A stretch of 64,000 bases of DNA. Origin: Isoetes taiwanensis (Eukaryota; Streptophyta; Lycopodiopsida; Isoetales; Isoetaceae). Every line of letters starts with the position of its first letter. The first letter of the stretch is position 1. The notes under the pieces are model-generated. The model saw nothing but the letters and a program-made list of their open reading frames with translations, made no database searches and was not told where the DNA came from. The stretch lies in contig JAJEKV010000033.1 of NCBI GenBank assembly GCA_021234155.1, positions 2,829,454-2,893,453 of the forward strand. The letters run 5' to 3'. Positions 28,101 to 33,039 of this stretch are shown in pieces. Made by a program: the position numbers and the translations under genes.

Positions 28101-30318
28101 CATCCACCTCCTCGGACAGTGGAATCTGGGCCTAACAATGTGTTAACACTAAGTAGCTGTTCTCCTAGATGCTGGTCAGTCTCTAAAATCCTGTGCATTC
28201 AATAGGTGGGAGGCAAGTATTTTACTCTCACCTGATGGTACAGAGCTAGTAGGACCAGGTCAAGATGAACAAACAATAATGGTGTGACTATGGCTATATG
28301 ACTATGCCATGTTAGCAACAGATGAGTCAGCATGCAGTCGTCATGGCACGAAGGATATGTCTATATACTAACAATGTATTAACAGCTAAATAGCTTTCAT
28401 TCTTGGTCTCTAAAATCCTCTGCATTCAAAAGGTGTGAGGCAAGTCCGTTGCTTTAACAAGGGGGACCAATAGTTAGGTCAGCATATTATTTTATACCTA
28501 TGCTAAAGTAGCTAGTTTTCACCATGAAGTAGTTATTGAAGAGTTTGTTGTTGTTGTTTGCTAGAGAATTAAAAGAATCTCCATCTACTTATCGAGAAAA
28601 AGAGAATTTCCCTCAGCCAATACTCTGCTCATGTTAACTGTAGCCAGTGCAATGCAAATGCTCTTGATTTTCTATGCATATGGAAGGTATGCATTTGCCA
28701 GGCCTTATTCTTGATCGATTGGCACACAAGATTCAAGGTGTAACTTCTAATGCGCTTCCAGATATATCTTTTGAAAGCCTTGGCATTCTAAGTAGTGAAG
28801 CAAGATTTTTGTAGGCATTGTCTTGAATTTATTTACGTAACTATCTGGACTGCTAATATTGTATTTTCATATTCTTTCAGTTACAAGCTTTTTATGGACA
28901 ATGGAAGTGGAGATGAACTGCACAAGGTAAATAACATCACTCTTTCATAATCATTGCTCTACCTGTTTGACCCTTTTTCTTAGTACAAAAGTGTTTCTTC
29001 TATGCTGTGCTGGATCTAAGGTGAAATGTCAAAGCAAACTTGTATGTGAAGGTTGTTGCAGATCGATTTGTCCTAGTACCTGTTAGCGCAGTTCCCAACA
29101 TTCTGATAGTCATCTGCCTTAATAATTAATGTCACATCCTGTAACATGATATAGTGTTCCAACATTGTTGTCGCATTAGTTTCTAATGTTCTGTCATCAG
29201 CTCCTTGAAACAGTCCCTACACTTTTAACTCTCACCTCTCAAATGCCCAAGTGTTGTTGGCAGCTGAGTCAACACTCTAAGCATTAGTGCCTGAATCATA
29301 TTCTACTTTGTAAACTCATCTTTGCCCGAACAATGTGTAGCAGATGTTAACTTTTACATTTTTTTCAGATTTATCTTCTGACTTTTCTTAGGATCTTTTA
29401 ACACTCTTTGATTATTGTACTTGCTAAAACATTAAATTGAATGTCTCCCTCATTCTTTATTTAAATGGTAGCGTAGGTATGTGGCTAATTCTCGTTGTGT
29501 ATGATATATCAAACCAAAGGTAAAAGGAAGCAGTTACTGACTTAATTAGGTTATTTGACTCAGGTTTATGAGGGCATGTCAACATGTCACAAGGTCGTAA
29601 AGTTAATTCCTGGAAAATCTTATAGAGCAGTAGTCCAGGTAAATTTTGAATACTCCGTTGTCTGTGATTGTAGAACGTGAAATGTACCTAAGATGTTACA
29701 AGGAACTATTTCAGGCATTCAATTCCGTTGGAGGAAGTGAATTTAGTGAGACAGCATTCATCACTTTGCCATTTGGACCCTTGCCAACACCAGAGGCACC
29801 TAAGGTGGTTCCGTTGTCGAAGAATTCAGTTTGTATACTTTGGTCCGATTCAAGTGAGAAGAGCGCTCTTTGTCAAATCAAATCTTATATTCTTGAAATG
29901 GTGTATGTGCCTGACAATAAGGCAATTAAACTATATGAGGGCCTAGAGAAGAGGTTTGTACTTTGGCATGTTTTGTTTGCTTTGTACTCTGTCTGAAAGA
30001 ATTCTTTTATGTTGTAGGTACGAGCTGAAAGACCTATCGGTAAATGGAACGTACAAGTTTAGAATTTGTGTAAATGGTCTATCAGACACAGCATCAAGTG
30101 CTTGGAGTCCTTCCACAACTTTCACTATGTCATCATCAGAACCTACCATTACAGCAGTGCTTACTAAAAGAATCCTTGATTTTATCTCTGGGTTCTCGTT
30201 ACAAGTAAAATACGAATGGAAAAGATTGAGAACTCCTTGGAGTGTACAGCTACGACGTTTCGTTTCAGCTGTGGCTATTTTTGTTACATTGATGGCAGCA
30301 TTCTATAATCATCGTTAA
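858..30318 (+). CDS. FNDC3-like fibronectin type III protein, tail-anchored (3' portion of a split gene)
   Basis: Seventeen exons with GT..AG borders and matching phases were assembled: 858-989, 1064-1118, 2507-2552, 2643-2861, 2939-3033, 3384-3449, 4490-4629, 7383-7563, 8054-8147, 11557-11818, 12438-12569, 12734-12930, 13294-13512, 28881-28926, 29564-29638, 29715-29953, 30018-30318. They total 2499 bases, an exact 832 residues plus stop. The product has the end of one FN3 domain, then seven more, each with W (strand B), GxPxxxYxLEM and LxPxxxYxFRVxAxNxxGxS signatures. The protein ends in a hydrophobic helix, FVSAVAIFVTLMAAFY, followed by NHR, which suggests a tail anchor. This layout (many FN3 domains plus one C-terminal membrane segment) matches the FNDC3 family of animals. 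The true start lies left of the window. Function in plants is not known to me; a scaffold on ER or another cytosol-facing membrane is inference. Confidence 0.85.
1119..2506 (+). other. Intron of the FNDC3-like gene
   Basis: This intron separates MDDG from SRGSYNVIYTG. It holds a minus-strand LINE reverse transcriptase scrap at 1395-1665. The remainder, about 1670-2506, is AT-rich and shows no coding sequence or repeat that I can name. Confidence 0.7.
1395..1665 (-). mobile_element. LINE reverse transcriptase remnant
   Basis: The minus strand encodes LSPTVFGLYIDELETI and, after a gap, NDVVLMSSF. These are the PLSPTLFxLYIDELE and (Y)ADDVVLMS blocks of a non-LTR reverse transcriptase; the first residues of the catalytic YADD box are changed to YQND. 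A further stretch, YENMRTDGQW and EEVKRAIDLKHG, reads in another frame just upstream (about 1590-1660). The piece is frameshifted and non-functional. Confidence 0.65.
2507..3449 (+). CDS. FNDC3-like gene, exons 3-6 of those seen
   Basis: Exons 2507-2552, 2643-2861, 2939-3033 and 3384-3449 finish one FN3 domain (YNVIYTGENLR, then GCTYLFRVLACNGIGKSAFS), open the next after LPPKPP, and complete it (YELEYKKSLESSWTLAYDG, then GVCYLVHALAKNVLGKSGYS). Introns are short (80-350 bp) and the splice phases (1, 2, 2, 1, 1) are all compatible. Confidence 0.85.
3552..4114. repeat. Diverged tandem duplication, about 300 bp units
   Basis: Positions about 3552-3838 and 3862-4114 align along their length. Shared stretches are GAAGCTCAGGCTGCATAG, CTGGTATGCAAGGGCTGAAT and CATCAGCTTGAGATTGG. 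Both copies sit in the intron between FN3 exons 3384-3449 and 4490-4629. Minus-strand frames through the second copy look coding-like (up to 89 codons) but resemble nothing I recognise. Confidence 0.7.
4490..4629 (+). CDS. FNDC3-like gene, exon 7 of those seen
   Basis: The exon reads AGPPGTPSCPTCTD, then ALTISWHPPAHDGGSSILEY and RLE, the first half of an FN3 domain (linker, strand B tryptophan, DGGSxILEY). It enters in phase 1 and leaves in phase 0, matching exon 8 at 7383. Confidence 0.85.
4735..4880. repeat. Short tandem duplication, about 77 bp
   Basis: Two copies of a unit containing TTCTCTTTCTGATCCTATGC and AAATTGTATGCTTTAATT lie at about 4740-4800 and 4818-4880, directly before the LINE piece that starts near 4893. 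A third partial match, GGGTAAATTGTATGCTTTTA, occurs at 6130. Confidence 0.65.
4893..5745 (+). mobile_element. LINE ORF2 remnant with internal deletion
   Basis: The left part (4911-5100) gives NTWYDEECKNLHKQLQEEL and KKAYKKLIS-stop-KKRAYIKQVRED, the lysine-rich linker between endonuclease and reverse transcriptase. The frame at 5111-5551 gives LIREAISKLNTGKAKDCEDL and NIIKPIFKAGDPMNPNNY, the first RT blocks. The rest of the RT, including the YADD box, is missing: the sequence jumps at about 5551-5575 to the post-RT block MWGMDMAAKEWGHIERLQIY. Stops and frameshifts show it is dead. It is in the sense direction in the FN3 intron and belongs to the same family as the piece at 1-547. Confidence 0.8.
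5746..6540. other. Intronic sequence with homopolymer runs and short repeats
   Basis: A C-run/T-run occurs at about 5783-5801. The words GGGAAGAACAATTTAT (6038 and 6171) repeat. No exon, RNA gene or transposon domain could be supported. Confidence 0.5.
6552..6593. repeat. (ACAATG)7 microsatellite
   Basis: Seven perfect copies of the hexamer ACAATG run through 6552-6593, at the downstream border of the copia RNase H remnant. Confidence 0.95.
6600..7330 (-). mobile_element. Ty1/copia RNase H remnant
   Basis: Reading the minus strand from 7330 down gives fragments of a copia RT-RNase H end in shifting frames: VHEILRKFHMK, RALRYLKGTLNY, YYNADHARCVDDKRS, SAAISWF and finally HQVADILTKGFLRTKFKDL. 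The last block is the C-terminal end of copia polyproteins. Many stops and frameshifts break it. It lies antisense in the FN3 intron 4630-7382. No LTR was recognised. Confidence 0.75.
7383..8147 (+). CDS. FNDC3-like gene, exons 8-9 of those seen
   Basis: Exon 7383-7563 closes an FN3 domain (CHVVTGLSPGFQCAFRVQAI then NKVGSSSWS). Exon 8054-8147 gives the linker AAAEPSVPHPPSV and the start of the next domain, GKPTANDVALR. The 490 bp intron between them (7564-8053) shows nothing else of note. Confidence 0.85.
8148..8917 (+). other. Left part of FNDC3-like intron 8148-11556
   Basis: Apart from a short direct repeat (AGTGGAGGTCACAACAATAG at about 8502 and 8530) and a short CCCTAA-type run at 8837-8856, I see nothing here. 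The stretch just before 8918 should be the 5' LTR of the copia piece that follows, because a primer-binding site begins there, but no second LTR was found to prove it. Confidence 0.5.
8918..8930 (+). other. Copia primer-binding site (initiator tRNA-Met)
   Basis: TGGTATCAGAGCC is the complement of the 3' end of initiator tRNA-Met, the usual primer of plant Ty1/copia elements. It precedes the gag frame at 9352. Confidence 0.85.
8931..10388 (+). mobile_element. Ty1/copia gag-protease remnant
   Basis: A copia gag starts at 9352 (MLDPWKLDPEPQLDGTNFQG, with the LxGxNFxxW motif) and runs in broken frames through LEQTYALKGLGSEAFKQQME and a damaged zinc knuckle (NCWHC then a stop, VKGHHT). Protease follows at 10190-10340: LMDPGASQHTVTARELL has D-P-G-A in place of the active-site D-S-G-A. 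The coding sequence ends at 10388 without integrase or RT. It lies in the sense direction in the FN3 intron 8148-11556. Confidence 0.8.
10389..11556 (+). other. Right part of FNDC3-like intron 8148-11556
   Basis: Between the copia remnant and the next exon there is no coding sequence I can support. A short degenerate repeat of GGAGATCTAAATCT occurs at about 10660-10740. The rest may be the untranslated end of the copia copy, but no paired LTR was found. Confidence 0.45.
11557..11818 (+). CDS. FNDC3-like gene, exon 10 of those seen
   Basis: This 262 bp exon carries most of one FN3 domain: WEAPPCNGACITSYCLRM, an inserted serine-rich loop (about 35 residues, WSVLSSGSVSALGIDMEEP), then YLMVYQGPNTSFTAKKLEP and YTTYAFSIE. 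It enters in phase 2 and leaves in phase 0. The inserted loop is longer than in a standard FN3 domain. Confidence 0.85.
11819..12437 (+). other. Intron of the FNDC3-like gene
   Basis: AT-rich intron of 619 bp. I see no transposon or RNA gene in it. Confidence 0.7.
12438..13512 (+). CDS. FNDC3-like gene, exons 11-13 of those seen
   Basis: Exon 12438-12569 ends one FN3 domain (ALNSIGTSQPSK) and starts another after PDAPPPP. Exon 12734-12930 contains VRDNGSEVDYFTLEMEDR and a charged low-complexity insert (STKRRPKGGSMKGDSGS) before EWKQIYIGPSY. Exon 13294-13512 finishes it (LLPGMQYHLRVTAHNQHGYS) and begins the next (VRVKWSAPAFENGAPIV). The last donor, at 13513, opens the 15.4 kb intron; the exon ends in phase 2 and joins exactly with 28881. 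Confidence 0.85.
13610..13867 (-). repeat. E1 3' LTR
   Basis: It begins TGTTGAGTGG and ends TTCTAACA on the plus strand (TG..CA). It matches 17250-17507 exactly. The polypurine tract lies just inside at 13868-13876. Confidence 0.95.
13875..15635 (-). CDS. E1 copia reverse transcriptase and RNase H
   Basis: A 586-codon frame. From the N-terminus it shows NTWELVPRPKNRNVIGCKWV (RT start), ARLVAKGFAQREGEDYLDTY, QLDVKSAFLNGEL, ALYGLKQSSRAWYSKLD, the catalytic VVYVDDLIVTG, then the connection and RNase H parts: DSDMAGCVDTRRSTSGYAFS, STAEAEYKG and ADIFTKPLGKAKF at the end. RT and RNase H look complete. Upstream the frame is cut from integrase by a shift at about 15600-15635. In an intact element it would be part of one long Gag-Pol. 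Confidence 0.95.
   Translation of the reverse strand: MLTYERRAGKEVAKEDIGEKPTAKSDATQLNAKSAPTTHVAPWAQRPFTRSQGSIESETSAAAHQCNFANIHELISFEDARHSKEWKDAMDEEYKSILVNNTWELVPRPKNRNVIGCKWVYKLKYNADGTVQRHKARLVAKGFAQREGEDYLDTYAPVAKMETVRLSISLAAQFGWKLYQLDVKSAFLNGELKELVYLEQPPGYKHEGNDFVCKLNKALYGLKQSSRAWYSKLDSYLLSKNFVRSSADSSLYIKHDGDDITLIVVYVDDLIVTGSSLKLIEHEIKQFGEFFDMTNLGELHYFLGIEVQKAANGIFICQKKYAADLLRKFHMETAKPASTPMEVGIKLSAHEKGAKSFDATLYRALVGSLNYLTVTRPDISFAVGVLSRFLANPTQTHWIAAKRVLRYIKGTHDFGILYESNSQLDVVGYTDSDMAGCVDTRRSTSGYAFSIGNGAVTWKSKRQSTVAISTAEAEYKGCSIAACESVWIQKFMEEIGIHDSRPTCIFIDNMSSIRIANNPVFHGRTKHIETTYHFVREKVENGEIDIQYCRSEDQIADIFTKPLGKAKFEDFRLALGVRKEESGISH
15599..16153 (-). CDS. E1 copia integrase, C-terminal part (frameshifted)
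   Basis: The frame resumes the integrase after the break at 16150: MANCLMAQWKMPHRFWAEAV, then YLLNRAGTRVLDGKTPHEVY and VFGCKAYAHVFKEDGRKKFD. Compared with E2, E1 has a 26 bp tandem duplication at 15736-15761/15762-15787, which shifts the frame in the linker before RT. Confidence 0.9.
   Translation of the reverse strand: MKMANCLMAQWKMPHRFWAEAVLTAVYLLNRAGTRVLDGKTPHEVYYKRKPGVNHLRVFGCKAYAHVFKEDGRKKFDDKARVCTMLGYSLRAKAYRLWDPAKQKIIVSRDVMFDENAAGPISVTDQQEQEESLISKSKRRKYLNFHLNGSKMKHQIKTGLLHLNVNQEFGPIKCLPMKGELVRK
16150..16944 (-). CDS. E1 copia gag start fused to integrase (deletion product)
   Basis: The first 40 codons are a copia gag N-terminus (KFLLKGKNYSIWKEKMTLAL, then DLAGVWDVVAS). The frame then passes directly into EEFMKMIRNMK, the region just before integrase, so the rest of gag, its zinc knuckle and the protease are gone. 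Integrase follows: WHKRYGH and CEPC form the HHCC zinc site, and the catalytic residues are the D of HADLCG, the D of LRTDNGGEF and the E of QQNGVVERRN. It ends at a stop after NRTIS, where E2 reads NRTICEMANCL, because of a small insertion. Confidence 0.9.
   Translation of the reverse strand: MFFTMDSLEKVFMNEKFLLKGKNYSIWKEKMTLALDLAGVWDVVASEEFMKMIRNMKVIARARREGNLYKMEIVPAQNQANIVAGSSSQTEIWHKRYGHISYGSLRTLSQQENVHGLPQIHDEKQVCEPCVLGKQHRVPFPQESEYRAQKPLELVHADLCGFMPTKSIGGSLYFFLLVDDYSRRMWVYFLKTKSEAFYHFKVFKEEVESETGQKILTLRTDNGGEFLSTKFEQFCEDNGIKRQLTTPRSPQQNGVVERRNRTIS
17250..17507 (-). repeat. E1 5' LTR
   Basis: Identical to 13610-13867. Being the upstream LTR on the minus strand, it would hold the promoter. 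The primer-binding site is at 17234-17247. Confidence 0.95.
17614..17898 (-). repeat. E2 3' LTR, longer variant
   Basis: It aligns with the E1 LTR from TGTTG to TTCTAACA but is 285 bp long. Most of the extra length is an insertion at about 17840-17875, where GTTACAACG-type words are repeated. The polypurine tract AAGGGGAAG abuts at 17899. Confidence 0.85.
17899..20554 (-). pseudogene. E2 copia pol remnant (integrase, RT, RNase H)
   Basis: Minus-strand frames at 19983-20258 (integrase core with LRTDNGGEFLS and RQNGVVERRN), 19216-19986 (integrase end and RT start), 18758-19258 (RT with VVYVDDLIVTG), 18545-18757 and 17906-18193 (RNase H end, ADIFTKPLGKAKF) together give the same polyprotein as E1. 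At least four frameshifts separate them. The E1 integrase break at 16150 is not shared, since E2 reads NRTICEMANCL. Confidence 0.9.
20555..20843 (+). repeat. E3 5' LTR
   Basis: TG..CA ends; 289 bp. A pyrimidine-rich tract (TCTCTTTTCTCTCTTG) lies near its 3' end. It differs from the 3' LTR at one position. Confidence 0.95.
21262..22110 (+). pseudogene. E3 copia gag with zinc knuckle (broken)
   Basis: The likely start at 21262 reads MDSTKFNNPNAILKGDNYF and then meets an in-frame stop (TAG) where a W-W motif is expected; a second break follows near 21405-21425. The clean frame 21559-22110 covers the gag C-terminus, including SKAKEIKSKLDDMKQQ and the CCHC zinc knuckle CRYCHEKGHWISDC at about 21958-22000. 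A lysine/alanine tail follows. Confidence 0.85.
22111..23829 (+). pseudogene. E3 copia protease and integrase (broken)
   Basis: Protease near 22200 reads WYLDSVPLPHMTGKRKYF; D-S is kept but the following G-A of D-S-G-A is lost. Integrase has WHARYGHLSC..CDAC (zinc site) at 22615-22730, FIDDHSRMAWVYPL in the core, a Q-x-G stretch around 23090 with AERKN, and then AYLLNRAPTKIVKGQTPFEV at 23200-23265. A perfect 25 bp tandem duplication at 23363-23387/23388-23412 breaks the frame. The integrase-RT linker continues to 23829. Confidence 0.85.
23826..25411 (+). pseudogene. E3 copia reverse transcriptase and RNase H (frameshifted)
   Basis: Three frames make one RT-RNase H. 23826-24146 starts it (NPDWMAGMQHEYDLLIKNET). 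23942-24277 continues (AIGSKWIFKDKYNADGSLSK, AFLNGDLSDEVYMQQPEG). 24201-25121 holds SLYGLKQAPRCWYHKIDSYL, the catalytic VVLYVDDLLLTG and RNase H up to LSSTEAEYKALAIAAAEAVW. A last shift leads to 25094-25411, with ADLFTKPLAGSTFQKF. Each break looks like a loss or gain of one or a few bases. Confidence 0.9.
25472..25760 (+). repeat. E3 3' LTR
   Basis: 289 bp, preceded by the polypurine tract. A second identical-looking tract, CTTAGGGGAGGAT, occurs 80 bp upstream at about 25380-25392. Confidence 0.95.
25761..26308 (-). pseudogene. E2 protease and pre-integrase region (right of E3)
   Basis: The minus-strand frame 25797-26093 reads VRVKGEGNAIVTF just upstream, then VKLVPDLKKNLLSVA, then LFQPSEEFMKMTRNMK. 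Further right, in another frame, the protease active site DSGCSTHV is visible. This region shows what E1 lost: E1 joins its gag start directly to SEEFMKM. The E2 frame stops matching at about 26308. Confidence 0.85.
26309..26812 (+). mobile_element. Copia gag piece with zinc knuckle, inverted relative to E2
   Basis: Plus-strand frames 26322-26564 and 26465-26812 encode a copia gag (UBN2 type): YLSKLKTLKQQLIGAGGNI, IIGLIKTCSQKGVQFTFQEV, then a lysine-rich stretch and the CCHC knuckle CFACGQKGHFRNKC at 26652-26693. It abuts the protease end of E2 but points the other way. It may be the missing E2 gag, turned round, or an independent fragment. Confidence 0.75.
26932..27263 (+). CDS. Small basic ORF with PIP-box-like motif, probably transposon-derived
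   Basis: An open frame of about 110 codons runs from DHDEQFLERRNILKQKN to GLSPLNPI-stop; an internal ATG is at 27045. It contains QTEITNFF, which fits the PCNA-binding pattern Q-x-x-I-x-x-F-F, then very basic blocks (SQKRKY, LSKKIKRSA, MKHKRSFQKR, HQSKPRRG) and a second NYF motif near the end. Stops precede it at about 26917-26931, where a short duplication (ATCATGATGAGCAG twice) occurs. It matches no family I can name. The TE-like tail downstream suggests a degraded retroelement ORF rather than a host exon; no matching splice context was found. Confidence 0.4.
27264..27440 (+). other. Possible 3' UTR and tail of a retroelement
   Basis: A compact hairpin-prone stretch (AGGAGGGTTTTCCTCCTGG at about 27331) and GTTAATAAATCTTTCTTTCT near 27408 resemble the 3' end of a retroelement. 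This is a guess from appearance; no target duplication was found. Confidence 0.3.
27441..28880 (+). other. Right end of the giant FNDC3-like intron
   Basis: Apparently unoccupied intron. It holds a diverged pair of about 110 bp (28131-28255 and 28370-28475) sharing TCTCTAAAATCCT, GCATTCAA and GAGGCAAGT. No coding sequence was recognised up to the acceptor at 28880. Confidence 0.5.
28881..28926 (+). CDS. FNDC3-like gene, exon 14 of those seen
   Basis: A 46 bp exon, SYKLFMDNGSGDELHK, exactly the FN3 strand that follows PIV at the end of exon 13. Acceptor TTTCAG and donor GTAAAT are clean. Its existence proves that the copia nest lies inside an intron. Confidence 0.85.
28927..29563 (+). other. 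Intron of the FNDC3-like gene
   Basis: 637 bp intron; nothing recognised. Confidence 0.7.
29564..30318 (+). CDS. FNDC3-like gene, exons 15-17 (last FN3 domain and tail anchor)
   Basis: Exon 29564-29638 gives VYEGMSTCHKVVKLIPGKSY and RAVVQ. Exon 29715-29953 gives AFNSVGGSEFSE, a linker (PLPTPEAPK) and the start of the last FN3 domain, with LWSDSS and SYILEMVYV. Exon 30018-30318 completes it (YELKDLSVNGTYKFRICVNG), then a basic stretch (KYEWKRLRTPWSVQLRR) and the terminal hydrophobic helix, ending at TAA 30316-30318. The last domain is weaker than the others. No clear AATAAA signal was seen in the next 150 bp. Confidence 0.85.
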
Positions 30319-30488
30319 ATCTATCTACTCTACCTCTAGCGATGTTGCATTGATGATACAAAAAATCCCTTTGTTAGAACACATTTATGATGAAAGTTTA
30401 TAGCCTTGTTATGTTTGGGATGTGCCCAATGGCACAAATGGTCAGACGACGCTTCAAATAAGTGTTAAAAATAAGGGATCAATTCTCT

Positions 30489-32425
30489 ATGATGAAACTT
30501 AATATAGGCTAGAATCAACAACAAGAAACAAGAGAAAGAGAGACGGAGTGAAAAATCAGAAAATGAAATATGATGGATTGATTGTTTTTTTTGTTTTGGT
30601 GCTATAGAGTGCCTTTTAAGTAGGCGAGCATTCTTTTTGCTGCTTGCCAATGGCTGTGTCTTGGACAGGCCATAAAATGGCTCAACATGTCCTCCGCAAA
30701 AGAGATCTCCGGTTTAGTGATTGTAAGGTAAATCAGTCCAACAAGTGAGCGATACAAAGATAGGTGGAGAACTTCAAACTAGGCTCCATGGGATGTTTGG
30801 CAACCTTGCAATTTGTCATATGAAATTTTATGAGAAGATCTTGGACGTACTTAACTTGAGATAAGTGATGCCATCATGAGTTTGCCAAATTTCAATCCCA
30901 AGAAAGTAATGGGACAGATTTAATTCTGTCATAGCAAATTCATGTATAAGTGAAGTGCGCAATTGATCAATAAGATCATGGGCATCTCCTACAAACAGCA
31001 AGTCATCAACGTGTAACACAACAATGCAAAGAAATGTACTTTTGGTTTTAAAGTACAAATTGGAATCTGTTGTGGAAGAAGAATAGCCATGTGCTTTAAG
31101 ATAAGAATCTATCTTGTGATACCAGCACCGAGGTGCTTGTTTAAGGCCGTAGAGACTCTTCTTCAATTTACAGGCTAATTGCCCTTGCCCCTCCAAGCCA
31201 AAACCTTTTGGCTACTGCATATAAACTTCATCGGATAGGTCTCTATATTCAAGAAGGCACTTTGGAAGTCCATTTGATATATGGGCCAACCCTTACTAGC
31301 TGCTAAGGCAAAAATAGCACGCACAGTTGACAGTCTTGCAACTGGAGCAAAGACTTCATCATAATCAATGCCATGCTATTGAGCGAATCCTTTAGCAAAT
31401 TGTATTTTTCTTTAAAGATCCATTTTGATCCAATCGCTTTCTTCCCTTTAGGAAGGGGAACGAGATCCCAAGTCTCATTCGTAATGAGCATATCATATTC
31501 ATATTGCATCGCAACCGCCCAATCTGGATTGGTAAGGGCTTCAGCAAAACTACAAGGCATATGATCTTCATAGATCTTGCCATCAAAGCAAAATTACAAG
31601 TGTTTGTAACACTTGTTTGTGCATCAGATAAGGCGGTAAGCTGCTCAGATCGCCTAAGATGCATACCATCATCATGATTTTCGGCAGGAGATGGGGCTGG
31701 AGCAGTCCTAAAACTACTAACAGGCTGATCGGTAGCTTGAATATCAGACAAGGTAGCAAGATACATATCATTTTCGTCATCATCACTATGATCACAAGGG
31801 CTGCTTGTCAAAATCAAGCAAATAATGAATATCAAAGGGCGCTCCAACATCATGCTCGAAAGCATCATAGTAGCCATCCTCCAAGAATTTTGCATCAGGA
31901 CTGATAATAGGCTTCTTAATGGCTGCGTTATAGAATTTGTAAGCTTTATATCCATCAGCATATCCAATAAAAATGCATTTGACTGCCGGATCATCAAGTT
32001 TCTTCAATTTTGAATGAGGATGCACAAAAACAGGACAGTTAAATATTTTTAAATGCGAGACATCAGGTTTTGTACCATAAACACCTCGAAAGGTGTTTGG
32101 CCTTTCACAAGTTTTGTGGGAGCTCTATTCAACAGATAGGCTGCTGTTTTAACTGCTTCACCCCAAAATGACATCGGCAAGCGTTTATAAGCAAGCTCTT
32201 TGGCCGTAAAAATATAGTCAAGCATATCTTACAATTGTCCAAGCACAAAGACTGTAACTCATCTCTCAAGAAAAATGCTCTCGAGTCTGTATCTCGAGCG
32301 TACACATTTTTTAACTGATCTACTGCTTTACACAACAATTTACGACCCCTGATATGGCACTGAACTTCTGGTGATACAAAAACTTTCAAGAGGCCCAAGC
32401 CTTTCTTATTTTTTGACGAAACATT
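30489..32425 (-). mobile_element. Copia element E4, deleted relative of E3
   Basis: On the minus strand, 30489-30607 matches the last third of the E3 LTR in reverse complement (GGCTAGAATCAA, GAGACGGAGTG, GATGGATTGATTG). It jumps directly into the RNase H/RT region (30660-31320: SLYGLKQAPRCWYHKIDSYL, VVLHVDDLLFVGDA), then the integrase-RT linker, integrase end (AAYLLNRAPTKL) and a gag scrap (32129-32398, LLKVFVSPEVQCHIRGRKLL). The gag scrap joins straight into the integrase end, so two internal deletions are present. The element ends at about 32425 where E3 has 21408. It lies just past the FN3 gene stop. Confidence 0.9.
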
Positions 32426-32949
32426 TGTTAATAATATACACCAAGAAGTATTAGAGTTTTACAAATTCAAGTTTCAAACTTCTACTAGACAAGATACATT
32501 TAGCATTTATAATCCTCAATAGGCAACCAACTTAATAGTATCCACTTATTCAAATGCACTTATCACCTATTCAAAACCATTGAATATTATCGTTTCCAGC
32601 AATTAGCCAATACACTGTTCATTACAGACTGGCTCAAATATAGAAACTTACAAATGATCTGCTTGACCAAATATTTGAGATGAACTCGCTTCGATTTGAT
32701 CCTATAAATCACACAGATGCAATACTGATCATTCTCATTTTCTTTATACAGTGATTCTAACTGACTGGAGTCGGTTTTGGATCAGCACACGGTTTCAAGA
32801 TTCCACCTGTTGTGGAACTGTTGGACCGAAGTTTCCTTCTAATTTTGCCCCCAACAATTTTAATCCTTCAACCATTGAGACTCATAATAATAGGTCATCT
32901 AATATTTATGACCTAAACCAAACATAGGTTAATGAACGTCTTAACCTTA
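32426..32949. other. AT-rich spacer with one short hairpin
   Basis: No coding sequence recognised. A perfect 8 bp inverted repeat, TAGGTCAT (32891-32898) and ATGACCTA (32908-32915), has a 9-base loop. Confidence 0.6.
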
Positions 32950-32985
32950 TATATTTTTTTTTAATTTATTTATTTATTTATCACG
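32950..32985 (-). other. LINE 3' tail
   Basis: On the plus strand a T-run followed by ATTTATTTATTTATTTAT; on the element strand this is an A-rich tail, the expected end of a target-primed insertion. Confidence 0.7.
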
Positions 32986-33039
32986 CCCTTTGAGACCCCC
33001 AGGTCCATAAGCGACATAAACAACTAAACGAGGCCTTGA

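Larger units (their letters stand above)
13513..28880 (+). other. 15.4 kb intron packed with nested copia elements
   Basis: Donor AG|GTTAGA at 13513 and acceptor TTTCAG at 28875-28880 join PIV to SYKLFMDNG in phase 2. Between them lie copia E1, E2 and E3, an inverted gag piece and a small basic ORF. Host intron sequence is visible at 13513-13609, 17508-17613 and roughly 27440-28880. Confidence 0.8.

Noticed and set aside
858-30318. FN3 gene as animal contamination
   Set aside because: Its introns contain copia elements with plant-type primer sites, and a plant-type kinase gene lies on the same continuous sequence.
32891-32915. 8 bp inverted repeat as a regulatory hairpin or terminator
   Set aside because: A short isolated palindrome in AT-rich spacer is expected by chance, and plants do not use such terminators.
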